Shown here in pieces: positions 6,877 to 13,876 of a DNA stretch of 18,048 nt (positions are counted from its first letter, which is position 1; every line of letters starts with the position of its first letter). Source of the stretch: CAWDLX01 sp046728155 (GTDB taxonomy: Bacteria > Actinomycetota > Actinomycetes > Mycobacteriales > Micromonosporaceae); assembly GCA_046728155.1 (NCBI GenBank), contig JBKPDY010000073.1, positions 1 to 18,048 on the forward strand, read 5' to 3'. Made by a program: the position numbers and the translations under genes. The notes under the pieces are model-generated. The model made no database searches and was not told the origin of the DNA. It saw nothing but the letters and a program-made list of their open reading frames with translations.

Positions 6877-9309
6877 TCAGGGACGCTTGCGGGGTCGTGG
6901 GCCGGCCCCGACCGCGGCTGTCGGTTCGTCGTCTCCGGTCTTGTCGGAGTCGTCTCCGGTTTTGTCAGAACTGTGGTCTGCGGCCGGAATCGCACCGTTG
7001 ACTGCGCCAGTCGTGCTCGCCGCCTCTTTATCGGACACCCCCGGTGGGGCGGTGGTTCGGGGAGCGGGCGCCGGAGTGGCGGCAGCGGCAGGTGTCGACT
7101 TCTGCGCCGGCGGACCAGCGGCTGGTGTGGGCTTCGGCGCTGGCGTCGTTGCCGGTGTGGCTTTCGGTGGCGGGCTGGTGGCGGGTGTGGCCTTCGGCGC
7201 TGGCGTCCCTGCGGGTGCGGCTTTGGGTGGCGGGCTGGTGGCGGGTGTGGCCTTCGGCGCTGGCGTCCCTGCGGGTGCGGCTTCGGGTGGCGGGCTGGTG
7301 GCGGGTGTGGCCTTCGGCGCTGGCGTCGCAGCCGGTGCGGCTTTGGGCGGCGGGCTGGCTGTTGGTGTGGCCTTCGGCGCTGGCGTCGCAGCCGGTGCGG
7401 CTTTCGATGGCGGGCTGGTGGCGGGTATGGATTTCGGCGCTGGCGTCGCAGCCGGTGCGGCTTTGGGCGGCGGGCTGGTCGCGGGTATGGCCTTCGGCGC
7501 TGGCGTCGCAGCCGGTGCGGCTTTCGGTGGCGGGCTGGTTGCTGGTGTCGCCTTTGCCGGCGGGCTGGTTGCCAGCTCTGTCGTCGATGGCGCGGCGGCG
7601 GGCGCTACGCCGTTGTCCTTCACCGCCGACATCGCGCCGCTGTCCTCTGCTGCGGACGCATCCGCCGTTGTTTTCGGTGGAACCATCTTCGCGGATCCGG
7701 TACGCCCGGTCAGGGCGGTCTTGCCGCCTGCCTTCGCCGGGGCTTTCGTGGCCGTCCGGGTTGGAGCCTTCACCTCGGACTTCGCCGCGGTCGTCGGTGC
7801 GGGCCTCGCCTCTGGCCGTGGCTTGCCGGTCTCGGCCGGCTTGGCCGGCTTGGCGGCCGCCTTGGCCGGGGGCTCTGGGGGTTTCTCCCCCGTCCTGGCG
7901 GCGGCCGCCTTGGCCGGAACCGCGGTCTCCGGCGCCTTCGCCGGCCTCTCGGCAGTGGGGGTCCCGGGACGGGGCGGCGCCGTCGGCGGAGTCTCCAACG
8001 CCGGAGCCGCCGGCTCGCCGGCAGCCGTGGGTGTCGCCGCCACAGACTCGGCGGCAGCACTCGGTGTCACCGCCGCCGGCTCGCCGGCAGCACGTGTTGC
8101 CGCCCCCGGCTCGCCCGCAGTGGTCGGTGTCGCCGCGGCCGGCTCGCCGGCCGCGTAGGCGGAGGCGTACAGCACCGGCGCCGTCTCCAGCGTCGAGCCG
8201 GTGAAGGCCTCCTCCTCCGCCTGGTCCGCCGCGTGCGCCACACCGACGAAGACCTGGTTGCCGGTCGAGTCGAACCGGCTAGGCGGCTTAGGCTCGACCT
8301 CCTCGCCGGCACCGGCGAGGGTCAGCGCCGTCTGCAGCAGGGGGAGGGCGGCCAGCGAAGTCGCGCCCTCGCCCATATCGAGACATAGATCCAGCCACGG
8401 CCGCAACTGGAGCGAATCCGCAGCTAGCCGTACCGCCGGCTGACGGCCGGTGTCGGCGAGCACCACCCAGCTACGCGACTGAGGTGAGAAGTCGTTGGCC
8501 AGCAGCGCCGCCGCGGCCCCAACCGGACCATCGATCATGATCGGCGTGCGTCGCGCGGCGGCCCCGAGGATCAGGCCTGTCGCGGCCGCCAGGTCGGCGC
8601 CACCGAGGGCGGCCAGTACTGTGCGCGGGTCGCCATCACGATCGCGTACGCGGTGCAACGCGTCCCGCAGCGCGAGGCACCGCGTCATCCACGCGTTGTC
8701 GTCGTAGTACCCGGCCGGCGTCACGACGCGGCTCAACAGCATTGTCGGCTCGGCCCCGGTGATGGCCGCGACGACCGCGGCCGCGGCGACCGAGGCCCCT
8801 GCGCCGCTGCCGGCCAGCACCAGCAGCTCGATGCCTTCGTCGGCGGCGCGGTCGGCCTCCGACCAGCCCGCTCGCAGCGAGGCGTCCATCTGCTCAGGGG
8901 TGATCGCGTCTTCGAGTTCGATAGCAGCCGCGGCCGGCTGCCATTCGAGCGTCACGATTCCGGCACCGGCGTTGATCGCCAGGTGCTGCAGCGGCGCCGC
9001 GTTCCGGGGGTCCGGCGTGGGGCCGGCAACCACGCCGCCCGCGTGCGAGCCGGTGAGGAGTACGACCCTCGTCGAGAGCAGTGGCCGCGGATACGGCGTG
9101 CCCTGGACGGCGGCGACGAAGACGACCGCCTCGGCGAGCATGCCCAACGCGGCGATGGTCGGAGCGCTGACGCCGATGTCGACGGTGGACAGACGGTCGC
9201 GAGCGGCGGCGGCGGCCGCGTCGTCGGGCAGTGGAAGCACCAGGCCCGGATGGATGTCGATGTCAGGCCCGGTGAGCGTCGATGTCGGTTGGTCGGCGGA
9301 GGGCTGCAC
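6877..9309 (-). CDS. cobT: Divergent CobT-like protein with long Pro/Ala/Thr/Lys-rich C-terminal tail
   Basis: By position (between cobU and cobS) and by distant similarity this is the nicotinate-nucleotide:dimethylbenzimidazole phosphoribosyltransferase gene, which makes alpha-ribazole phosphate for CobS. The product is 810 aa; typical CobT is about 350. Residues 30-335 resemble CobT. LDMGEGATSLAALPLL (310-325) matches the C-terminal GEGTG block, with E314 in the place of the catalytic base. GSHAGGVVAG (87-96) matches the DHGV block weakly. The usual N-terminal LTKPPGSLGRLE block is not visible, and the GEMGIGNTT signature is replaced by AGSGAGAS (166-173). Residues from about 385 to 810 are low complexity: GEPAA-type repeats, a Lys/Pro/Ala region like a basic linker, a 20-residue tandem repeat (about 580-730) and a DKTGDD duplication near the C-terminus. 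The GTG at 9309 has no Shine-Dalgarno but has TAACCT 6 nt upstream. Catalytic activity is an inference; a non-enzymatic or altered role is possible. Confidence 0.75.
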   Translation of the reverse strand: MQPSADQPTSTLTGPDIDIHPGLVLPLPDDAAAAAARDRLSTVDIGVSAPTIAALGMLAEAVVFVAAVQGTPYPRPLLSTRVVLLTGSHAGGVVAGPTPDPRNAAPLQHLAINAGAGIVTLEWQPAAAAIELEDAITPEQMDASLRAGWSEADRAADEGIELLVLAGSGAGASVAAAAVVAAITGAEPTMLLSRVVTPAGYYDDNAWMTRCLALRDALHRVRDRDGDPRTVLAALGGADLAAATGLILGAAARRTPIMIDGPVGAAAALLANDFSPQSRSWVVLADTGRQPAVRLAADSLQLRPWLDLCLDMGEGATSLAALPLLQTALTLAGAGEEVEPKPPSRFDSTGNQVFVGVAHAADQAEEEAFTGSTLETAPVLYASAYAAGEPAAATPTTAGEPGAATRAAGEPAAVTPSAAAESVAATPTAAGEPAAPALETPPTAPPRPGTPTAERPAKAPETAVPAKAAAARTGEKPPEPPAKAAAKPAKPAETGKPRPEARPAPTTAAKSEVKAPTRTATKAPAKAGGKTALTGRTGSAKMVPPKTTADASAAEDSGAMSAVKDNGVAPAAAPSTTELATSPPAKATPATSPPPKAAPAATPAPKAIPATSPPPKAAPAATPAPKSIPATSPPSKAAPAATPAPKATPTASPPPKAAPAATPAPKATPATSPPPEAAPAGTPAPKATPATSPPPKAAPAGTPAPKATPATSPPPKATPATTPAPKPTPAAGPPAQKSTPAAAATPAPAPRTTAPPGVSDKEAASTTGAVNGAIPAADHSSDKTGDDSDKTGDDEPTAAVGAGPRPRKRP
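7121..7571 (-). repeat. 60-bp tandem repeat (about 7.5 copies) inside the cobT-like gene
   Basis: Copies are in exact 60-nt register, with no spacers, from about 7121 to 7571. In protein the unit is 20 residues of the type PKATPATSPPPKAAPAATPA. Units at 7201-7260 and 7261-7320 are almost identical at DNA level, differing mainly by one base, so expansion or gene conversion was recent. Other copies differ mostly by conservative changes. All copies keep frame, so the tail is still translated. Confidence 0.95.
8005..8148 (-). repeat. Short GEPAA-type repeats in the cobT-like tail
   Basis: Residues 388-435 consist of four to five degenerate 10-11-residue units of the form GEPAAxTPxAA. The encoding DNA shows the recurring GGCTCGCCGGC on the plus strand. 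This is a second, older-looking repeat block that marks the junction between the CobT-like domain and the tail. Confidence 0.7.
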
Positions 9310-9315
9310 GGCGTT

Positions 9316-9321
9316 AGGTTA
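9316..9321 (-). promoter_or_regulatory. Candidate -10 element for a leaderless cobT-like transcript
   Basis: On the minus strand this is TAACCT, ending 6 nt before the GTG at 9309. It lies in the 26-nt gap after cobU. The gene has no Shine-Dalgarno. If real, the cobT-like gene can be transcribed apart from cobU. No -35 box was recognised. Confidence 0.3.
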
Positions 9322-9335
9322 CCCGCGCTGCGCGC

Positions 9336-9887
9336 CTAAAGCGTGCCTTTGACGGCCACGGCGTTGCCGGCGACGACGAGCACGACGACATCGCACACGG
9401 CAGCGATCGAGCGATTGACTATCCCCACCGAGTCGGCAAACGCCCGTCCGGCGGCAGTCGCCGGCACCAGAGAGAGACCGACCTCCGGACTGACCAGCAC
9501 CAACCGGGCCGCACACCCCGACACGGCCGTACCGAGCTCGGAGACCAGATCGGGCCAGCAGAGTGCGTCGGTCGTCTCCATTACCGCGCCGACCCATCCG
9601 CCGAGGTCATCGACGAGGAGCGCCTCCCGTGACTCCGCGGTCGCCACGACATCGGTAAGCGCGAGCGGAGTGTCACCGATCTCGGTAGTGCGCCAATGCC
9701 CCAGCCGTCTGGCCCGGTGAGCGTCGATGCGCGCTGCCCACTCGGCGTCACCGATGTCGCGGCGGGCGGTGGCGACGTAACGCACCTGCTCGGCGTCGGC
9801 GACGAGATCCTCGGCGAACTCCGACTTGCCCGACCGGATGCCGCCCAGCACCAGCACGCGCCGCCATGCCGTACCCGTAGCCGACAT
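9336..9887 (-). CDS. cobU: Adenosylcobinamide kinase / adenosylcobinamide-phosphate guanylyltransferase
   Basis: Bifunctional cytosolic enzyme that phosphorylates adenosylcobinamide and then transfers GMP, giving adenosylcobinamide-GDP for CobS. The 183-aa product has normal length. The P-loop is GGIRSGKS (15-22). RIDAHRARR places H57 where the guanylylated histidine of the family lies. The later block EVGLSLVPATAAGRAFADSVGIVNRSIA is a clear match to the family consensus EVG..IVP......F.D..G..NQ..A. The Walker B-like strand LLVDDLGGWVG departs from the usual VDCLTLWL. The ATG at 9887 sits 6 nt after a TAGGGT hexamer on the minus strand. The cobT-like gene starts 26 nt downstream. Confidence 0.94.
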   Translation of the reverse strand: MSATGTAWRRVLVLGGIRSGKSEFAEDLVADAEQVRYVATARRDIGDAEWAARIDAHRARRLGHWRTTEIGDTPLALTDVVATAESREALLVDDLGGWVGAVMETTDALCWPDLVSELGTAVSGCAARLVLVSPEVGLSLVPATAAGRAFADSVGIVNRSIAAVCDVVVLVVAGNAVAVKGTL

Positions 9888-9893
9888 GCCCGT

Positions 9894-9916
9894 ACCCTAA
9901 GTCCGCAGACTAGGGT
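9894..9916. promoter_or_regulatory. Inverted repeat with mirrored TAGGGT boxes between cobU and the 67-aa gene
   Basis: ACCCTA (9894-9899) and TAGGGT (9911-9916) are exact reverse complements separated by 11 nt. Inner GTC (9901-9903) and GAC (9908-9910) extend the symmetry. On each strand the box reads TAGGGT in the direction of its own gene and fits a -10 (TANNNT). For cobU it ends 6 nt before the ATG; for the plus-strand gene it leaves a leader of about 27 nt. It is either a symmetric divergent promoter or an operator. Confidence 0.4.
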
Positions 9917-9949
9917 CGGTTGGTTGTGGCCGCGATGAAGGGACGGACG

Positions 9950-10153
9950 ATGGGGTGGTCCTGGCGGTACGAGGGCGCCGACGGCGAGCGGCAGACCGGG
10001 CCCGGCGACTCGTTCCCCAGCCAGTCGGACGCCGAGTCGTGGCTGGGCCAGTCCTGGCGAGACCTGGTCGCGCAGGGAGTGGTGACCGCGGTGCTGGTCG
10101 AGGACGACCGGGTCGAGTACCGGATGAGCCTGCTGCCGGCGGGCGACTCGTGA
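9950..10153 (+). CDS. Small conserved-looking hypothetical protein upstream of the M50 protease (67 aa)
   Basis: Small acidic soluble protein of unknown function. It starts MGWSWRYEGADGE and contains FPSQSDAESWLGQSWRDL, rich in Trp and acidic residues, then alternating hydrophobic segments (GVVTAVLVEDDRVEYRMSLLP) likely to form beta strands. The ATG at 9950 is preceded by AAGGGACGG (9938-9946); an in-frame ATG at 9935 is less well placed. Its TGA overlaps the GTG start of the protease gene (GTGA, 10150-10153), so the two are translationally coupled and probably act together. From memory, similar proteins of 60-70 aa are common in actinobacteria, but I know of no assigned function. Confidence 0.8.
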   Translation: MGWSWRYEGADGERQTGPGDSFPSQSDAESWLGQSWRDLVAQGVVTAVLVEDDRVEYRMSLLPAGDS

Positions 10154-10956
10154 GCTACGGGGGCTGGGACACGGTCGGTGTCGGCGTCCCAAAGGGCTCC
10201 TTCCGTCCGTCCGCCGTCTTCCTCGGGACTCTCGCCATCTGCGTCACCGGCGGCGTGATGGCCTGGCACGACTACGGCAGCCGGCAGTTCGACGTGTTCC
10301 TGTTCGTGGTGTTCGGCTGGATCGTCTCGCTGTCATTGCACGAGTACTCGCACGCCCTGTTCGCGTTCCACGGCGGCGATCGGGCCGTGGCCAACCGCGG
10401 TTACCTCAAGCTCAACCCACTCAAGTACGCCCATCCGGTGCTCTCGGTCGTGCTGCCGATAGCGTTCCTGCTTCTGGGCGGGATCGGCATGCCTGGTGGT
10501 GCGGTCTGGGTCAACCACGGCGCGCTGCGGAGCAAGAACGTGCAGAGCCTGGTCAGCCTGGTCGGCCCGGCGTCCAACTTCCTGCTCTTCGTACTGATGA
10601 GCGTCCCGTTTCTGGTCGGTGTCGACTACGGTGCCCACCTCACGTTCTGGTCGGGTTGGGCCTTCCTGGCCTTCCTACAGCTGACCGCCGCAATCCTGAA
10701 CCTGTTTCCGATCCCGGGCCTGGACGGCGGCAACGCCATCCGGCCGTGGCTCAACCAGCCGTACGCGCACTACTACGACCAGTTCGCCGGCGTGGGCCTG
10801 ATCCTGCTGTTCGCCCTGCTGTTCCTGCCCGTGGTGAACTCAGCCTTCTTCGGCTTCGTGTACACGGTCTTCGACCTGTTCGGCACGCCCAGCGGGCTCA
10901 GCAGCCTCGGCCACCTTCTGTTCGAGTTCTGGCGCCCGATCACGTTCGTGGACTGA
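10150..10956 (+). CDS. Site-2 protease family (M50) integral membrane metalloprotease
   Basis: Predicted intramembrane zinc protease of 268 aa. The zinc motif HEYSH (H64, E65, H68) lies at the end of a hydrophobic segment. The third ligand is D192 in NLFPIPGLDGGN, the usual (N/F)xxPxxPLDG-type motif of S2P proteins. Membrane segments are at about 23-39, 48-63, 97-113, 134-157, 167-186, 213-230 and 235-247. There is no PDZ or CBS domain, which fits the compact S2P group rather than RseP-like proteins. Substrate is unknown; S2P enzymes usually release membrane-bound regulators such as anti-sigma factors. The GTG start at 10150 overlaps the stop of the preceding 67-aa gene by four bases. Convergent with the aldo/keto reductase gene, with 26 nt between. 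Confidence 0.9.
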   Translation: MSYGGWDTVGVGVPKGSFRPSAVFLGTLAICVTGGVMAWHDYGSRQFDVFLFVVFGWIVSLSLHEYSHALFAFHGGDRAVANRGYLKLNPLKYAHPVLSVVLPIAFLLLGGIGMPGGAVWVNHGALRSKNVQSLVSLVGPASNFLLFVLMSVPFLVGVDYGAHLTFWSGWAFLAFLQLTAAILNLFPIPGLDGGNAIRPWLNQPYAHYYDQFAGVGLILLFALLFLPVVNSAFFGFVYTVFDLFGTPSGLSSLGHLLFEFWRPITFVD

Positions 10957-10982
10957 CGATCTCAGGGGCCGGCCAACACACA

Positions 10983-11981
10983 CTACGGGCGGCGCGACGG
11001 GCTCTGGGTTTTCGCGGGGTCCCGCTCGATGACGGGATCGAGGGCCTCGTCGATCGCCTTGAGCAGATCGGCGTCGAGCGTCACACCGACGGCCTTGACG
11101 TTCTCCTCGAGCTGCGTCGGCCGGGTCGCACCGACGATGGCCGACGCGACGTTGGGGTTCTGGAGGACCCAGGCCAGGCCCATCTGGGCCATGCTGAGGC
11201 CGGCCTGCTCGGCCAGCGGGCGCAGTCGCTGCACGGCCCCGAGGACCTCGTCCTCGAGCAGCCAGGCGATGAAGTCCGCGCCCGACTTCTCGTCGGAGGC
11301 CCGGGACCCGGGCGGCGGCGGCTCGCCCGGTCGGTACTTGCCCGTCAGTACGCCCTGGGCGAGCGGGGACCAGACGATCTGCCCGACACCGAGCTCCTGA
11401 CACGTCGGTACGACTTCGGCTTCGATCACCCGCCACAGCATCGAGTACTGCGGTTGGTTGGAGACGAGATGGATCTTCAGGTCGGTGGCCAGCTCGTGGG
11501 CGGCCCGGATCTGGGACGCTTTCCATTCGGATACCCCGATGTAGAGCGCCTTTCCAGCCCGCACGAGGTCGGCGAACGCCGTCATCGTCTCCTCGAGCGG
11601 CGTGGTGTAGTCGTACCGGTGCGCCTGGTAGAGGTCGACATAGTCGGTCTGGAGCCGGCGGAGCGACCCGTTGATCGACTCCAGGATGTGCTTACGGGAG
11701 AGGCCGCGGTCGTTACGACCGGGTCCGGTCGGCCAGAACACCTTGGTGCATATCTCCAGGCCAGAGCGCCGTTCACCGGCGAGCGCCCGGCCGAGTACGG
11801 ACTCGGCCTTCGTGCCGGCGTACACATCGGCGGTGTCGAAGGTGGTGATACCCAGGTCAAGGGCGGCCCGGACGCACGCGATCGCGGCGTCCTCCTCGAC
11901 CTGCGAACCATGGGTGATCCAGTTGCCGTACGCGATCTCGCTGACGAGAAGACCGGACGCGCCGAGATGACGAAAGTCCAT
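10983..11981 (-). CDS. Aldo/keto reductase
   Basis: NADPH-dependent (beta/alpha)8-barrel oxidoreductase of 332 aa, most like the potassium-channel-beta/YghZ branch of the superfamily. The catalytic tetrad is visible: D49 and Y54 (FDTADVYAGTKAE), K80 (EICTKVFW) and H121 (DLYQAHRYD). SNQPQYSMLWR and the C-terminal VASAIVGATRPTQLEENVKAV cofactor-binding segment also match. The substrate cannot be predicted. The ATG at 11981 was chosen over a GTG at 11990 because AGGGTGG lies just upstream and the family starts close to (M)xxRxLGxSGL. It begins 21 nt after the WG-repeat gene on the same strand, so the two are probably co-transcribed. Confidence 0.93.
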   Translation of the reverse strand: MDFRHLGASGLLVSEIAYGNWITHGSQVEEDAAIACVRAALDLGITTFDTADVYAGTKAESVLGRALAGERRSGLEICTKVFWPTGPGRNDRGLSRKHILESINGSLRRLQTDYVDLYQAHRYDYTTPLEETMTAFADLVRAGKALYIGVSEWKASQIRAAHELATDLKIHLVSNQPQYSMLWRVIEAEVVPTCQELGVGQIVWSPLAQGVLTGKYRPGEPPPPGSRASDEKSGADFIAWLLEDEVLGAVQRLRPLAEQAGLSMAQMGLAWVLQNPNVASAIVGATRPTQLEENVKAVGVTLDADLLKAIDEALDPVIERDPAKTQSPSRRP

Positions 11982-12002
11982 GTACGCCACCCTAACCGGC
12001 GG

Positions 12003-13598
12003 TCAGAGCATGGGCCGGGTATCCGCCAGGAGTTGCTCCAGCTCGTCGGTGAGTGACTTCCGGCTCGGGTGTACGGCGTTCACCAGCGGCCGCCCGTCGC
12101 GCGCGATGGCACCCCAGCGGTGGTTGTGGTCGGTGAACAGGAACGCGACCGGATGGATCACCACGGTCGGGTACGCGAGCGGTACCAGCACCCGTCCGGT
12201 CCGGTCGATCACGCCCTTGCGCCCGCTGACCTCGACGATGGCCAGCCCTTCATCGGTGAAACCTTCGATGTACCGGCCGTCGGCCAGCCCGGTCGAGAAG
12301 GCGTCGAAGGCGAACTGGACGGCGAGCCGTCCGTTGCCTTCCACCGCTCCCCATTTGCCACGTTGGCGCACAATCGCGATGCCCCGCCGGAACGGTCGCA
12401 CGTCGTCGAAGCCGCCGCTGATCACGACCCGGCCCGCCTTGTCGACGGCGTCCCAGCCGCCCTGCCCGTCGCGGGAGACCCAGGCCAGACCGTCGGAGAA
12501 GCTGCCAACGCCCAGGAAGCCGCGGCGCGGGTCGATGAGCAGGCGGCCCGACTCGTCGATGAGCCCCCACGTCTCGATGCCCAGTGGTCGCACCCAGGCG
12601 ACCCCGTCCCGAAACGGCTGTACGTCCGCGAACTGCGGTGCGATCGGCCAGTTGCCGGCCGCGTCGACGAATCCCCACCGGTCGTACTGTTCGTCGAACG
12701 TCGGCACCGGGGGGCTATGCATCGACAGGATCTCGTCCCGGCTGCGCGGGTACGGTCCCCAGCCGCGGTCGGCCACCCGGCTGAACAACGCGTCCAGCGC
12801 GACCTCGGTCGCCGCCACGAGCTCCGGGTCACCATCGCGGCGCAGTTCGAGCGCCTTCTCGAAGTGCTGACACGCCTCGATGTAGCGGTCCTGCTCGAAC
12901 GCGCACTTTCCGGCGTAGTGGTGAATGGCCGCTCGTAGTCGATCGGGCAGCTCGGAGGAGTTGGCCCGAGTGAACAGCCGGTCGGCCTCGTCGAGGTCGC
13001 CCAGGCGTACCAGGACGTTGGCCAGGCGAGCCTGGGCGACGGCGATGCGGCGCAACTGGCCGGTCGCCTCCGCATGTCCGAGGGCGAGCTTGGCGTCGGC
13101 ATGGGATTGGCGGAGGTCGCCGACGATGCGACCGACGACGGCTCGAAGCCCGAGCAGCCGGGCCCGGCTGGGATTGTCGCTCGCGGCATTGATCCGCGCG
13201 GTCAGCGCGTCGCGGATCCGGTACATCTCGTAGATGTTCTCCGGCATCTCGTGGAGCGTCCGCGGGTCGTAGTCGATGTGCGCGCCGGCCAGAGCCGATT
13301 CCGGGTCGCCGATCGCTTCGGATTCAAGGCCGTGTATCTCAGCGACGGACCGGCTGGGCGCGGGTTGCGCGTCCGGCGATACCTCGTCGGCCTCGGATGC
13401 CGCCCGCCGCGGACGATACTCGTCATCGGCCCTTTCGTCATCGCGGTGCGTTTCGTCGTCCCGGTCGCGTCGGCCGGACGTGGCCCCACGGTTGTCCCGG
13501 TCGCGGCGTTCCGCGGGCTGTACCCGAGACCAGGGCATCGTGGGCACCGCCGCCCACGCGGGTCGGTCCGGCCGCTCGTCGTAGCGGTCGTCGCTCAC
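12003..13598 (-). CDS. TPR-like / WG-repeat protein
   Basis: A 531-aa protein of unknown function with three parts. Residues 1 to about 120 are disordered and highly charged (repeated RD/DD/RR runs such as RRDRDNRG and RDRDDETHRDDER). Residues about 145-290 are helical and TPR-like (RARLLGLRAVVGRIVGD, AQARLANVLVRLGDLDEADRLF, HHYAGKCAFEQDRYIEACQHFEKALELRRDG). Residues about 305-500 hold six WG-type repeats: WGFVDAAGN, WGLIDESGR, WDAVDKAGR, WGAVEGNGR, KGVIDRTGR and WGAIARDGR, most with downstream F..V..F..G.A.V motifs that predict a beta-propeller-like fold. There is no signal peptide or membrane segment, so it is probably a cytosolic scaffold. The GTG at 13598 follows a good ribosome site (GGTGAGG); upstream codons as far as 13766 encode unconserved sequence. 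It is followed after 21 nt by the aldo/keto reductase. Confidence 0.85.
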   Translation of the reverse strand: MSDDRYDERPDRPAWAAVPTMPWSRVQPAERRDRDNRGATSGRRDRDDETHRDDERADDEYRPRRAASEADEVSPDAQPAPSRSVAEIHGLESEAIGDPESALAGAHIDYDPRTLHEMPENIYEMYRIRDALTARINAASDNPSRARLLGLRAVVGRIVGDLRQSHADAKLALGHAEATGQLRRIAVAQARLANVLVRLGDLDEADRLFTRANSSELPDRLRAAIHHYAGKCAFEQDRYIEACQHFEKALELRRDGDPELVAATEVALDALFSRVADRGWGPYPRSRDEILSMHSPPVPTFDEQYDRWGFVDAAGNWPIAPQFADVQPFRDGVAWVRPLGIETWGLIDESGRLLIDPRRGFLGVGSFSDGLAWVSRDGQGGWDAVDKAGRVVISGGFDDVRPFRRGIAIVRQRGKWGAVEGNGRLAVQFAFDAFSTGLADGRYIEGFTDEGLAIVEVSGRKGVIDRTGRVLVPLAYPTVVIHPVAFLFTDHNHRWGAIARDGRPLVNAVHPSRKSLTDELEQLLADTRPML

Positions 13599-13627
13599 CG
13601 TCCGCCTCACCTCGTCATCAAAGCCGT

Positions 13628-13645
13628 GCACCTCTGGCCAGGTGC
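13628..13645. promoter_or_regulatory. Inverted repeat upstream of the WG-repeat gene
   Basis: GCACCT (13628-13633), a 6-nt centre and AGGTGC (13640-13645), a perfect 6+6 inverted repeat about 30 nt before the GTG start. It may be an operator or a hairpin in the leader. It occurs once and is GC-rich, so confidence is low. Confidence 0.3.
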
Positions 13646-13813
13646 CCAAACGCCCACATACTCCACCCACTGTATCGGTGCGTAGAGTCCCGGAGCCGGC
13701 CTGCGATGGGAGGTTACGGTGTGGGCGCCGATCTTGCCACAACGACACGTCACCAGGACGCGTCATCGGAACCGATGCCCCCTGGCACGCTGAGGACTGC
13801 CGGATGATCGTTT

Positions 13814-13850
13814 CCGTACAAACATTGAGCCTCGCTGCTCACTCGTACGG
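13814..13850. terminator. Nested inverted repeats between the XRE gene and the WG-repeat gene
   Basis: The outer arms are CCGTAC (13814-13819) and GTACGG (13845-13850). Inside them TGAGC (13826-13830) pairs with GCTCA (13837-13841). This lies 27 nt past the XRE stop in the 278-nt gap 13599-13876, where no convincing gene is seen. It could be a terminator without a U-tract or a small structured element. No -35/-10 pair for the WG gene was convincing in this gap. Confidence 0.3.
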
Positions 13851-13876
13851 GATCCACATTGGACGGACGTAGCTGG

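Noticed and set aside
7121..7571. Possible CRISPR array because of the regular 60-bp periodicity
   Set aside because: Units are contiguous, without unique spacers, and keep one coding frame throughout; there are no cas genes.
6887..8388. Long Gly/Ala- and Arg/Trp-rich open frames on the plus strand opposite the cobT-like tail
   Set aside because: They are antisense images of the Pro/Ala repeats in GC-rich DNA. They have no ribosome site, implausible composition, and the minus frame continues a recognisable domain.
10656..12056. 466-aa plus-strand frame across the end of the protease gene and the aldo/keto reductase
   Set aside because: It spans two recognisable genes in another frame and on the other strand and has low-complexity Arg/Gly content.
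13599..13766. Upstream extension of the WG-repeat gene
   Set aside because: The GTG at 13598 has a good Shine-Dalgarno; the extension covers intergenic DNA with an inverted repeat and no conserved sequence.
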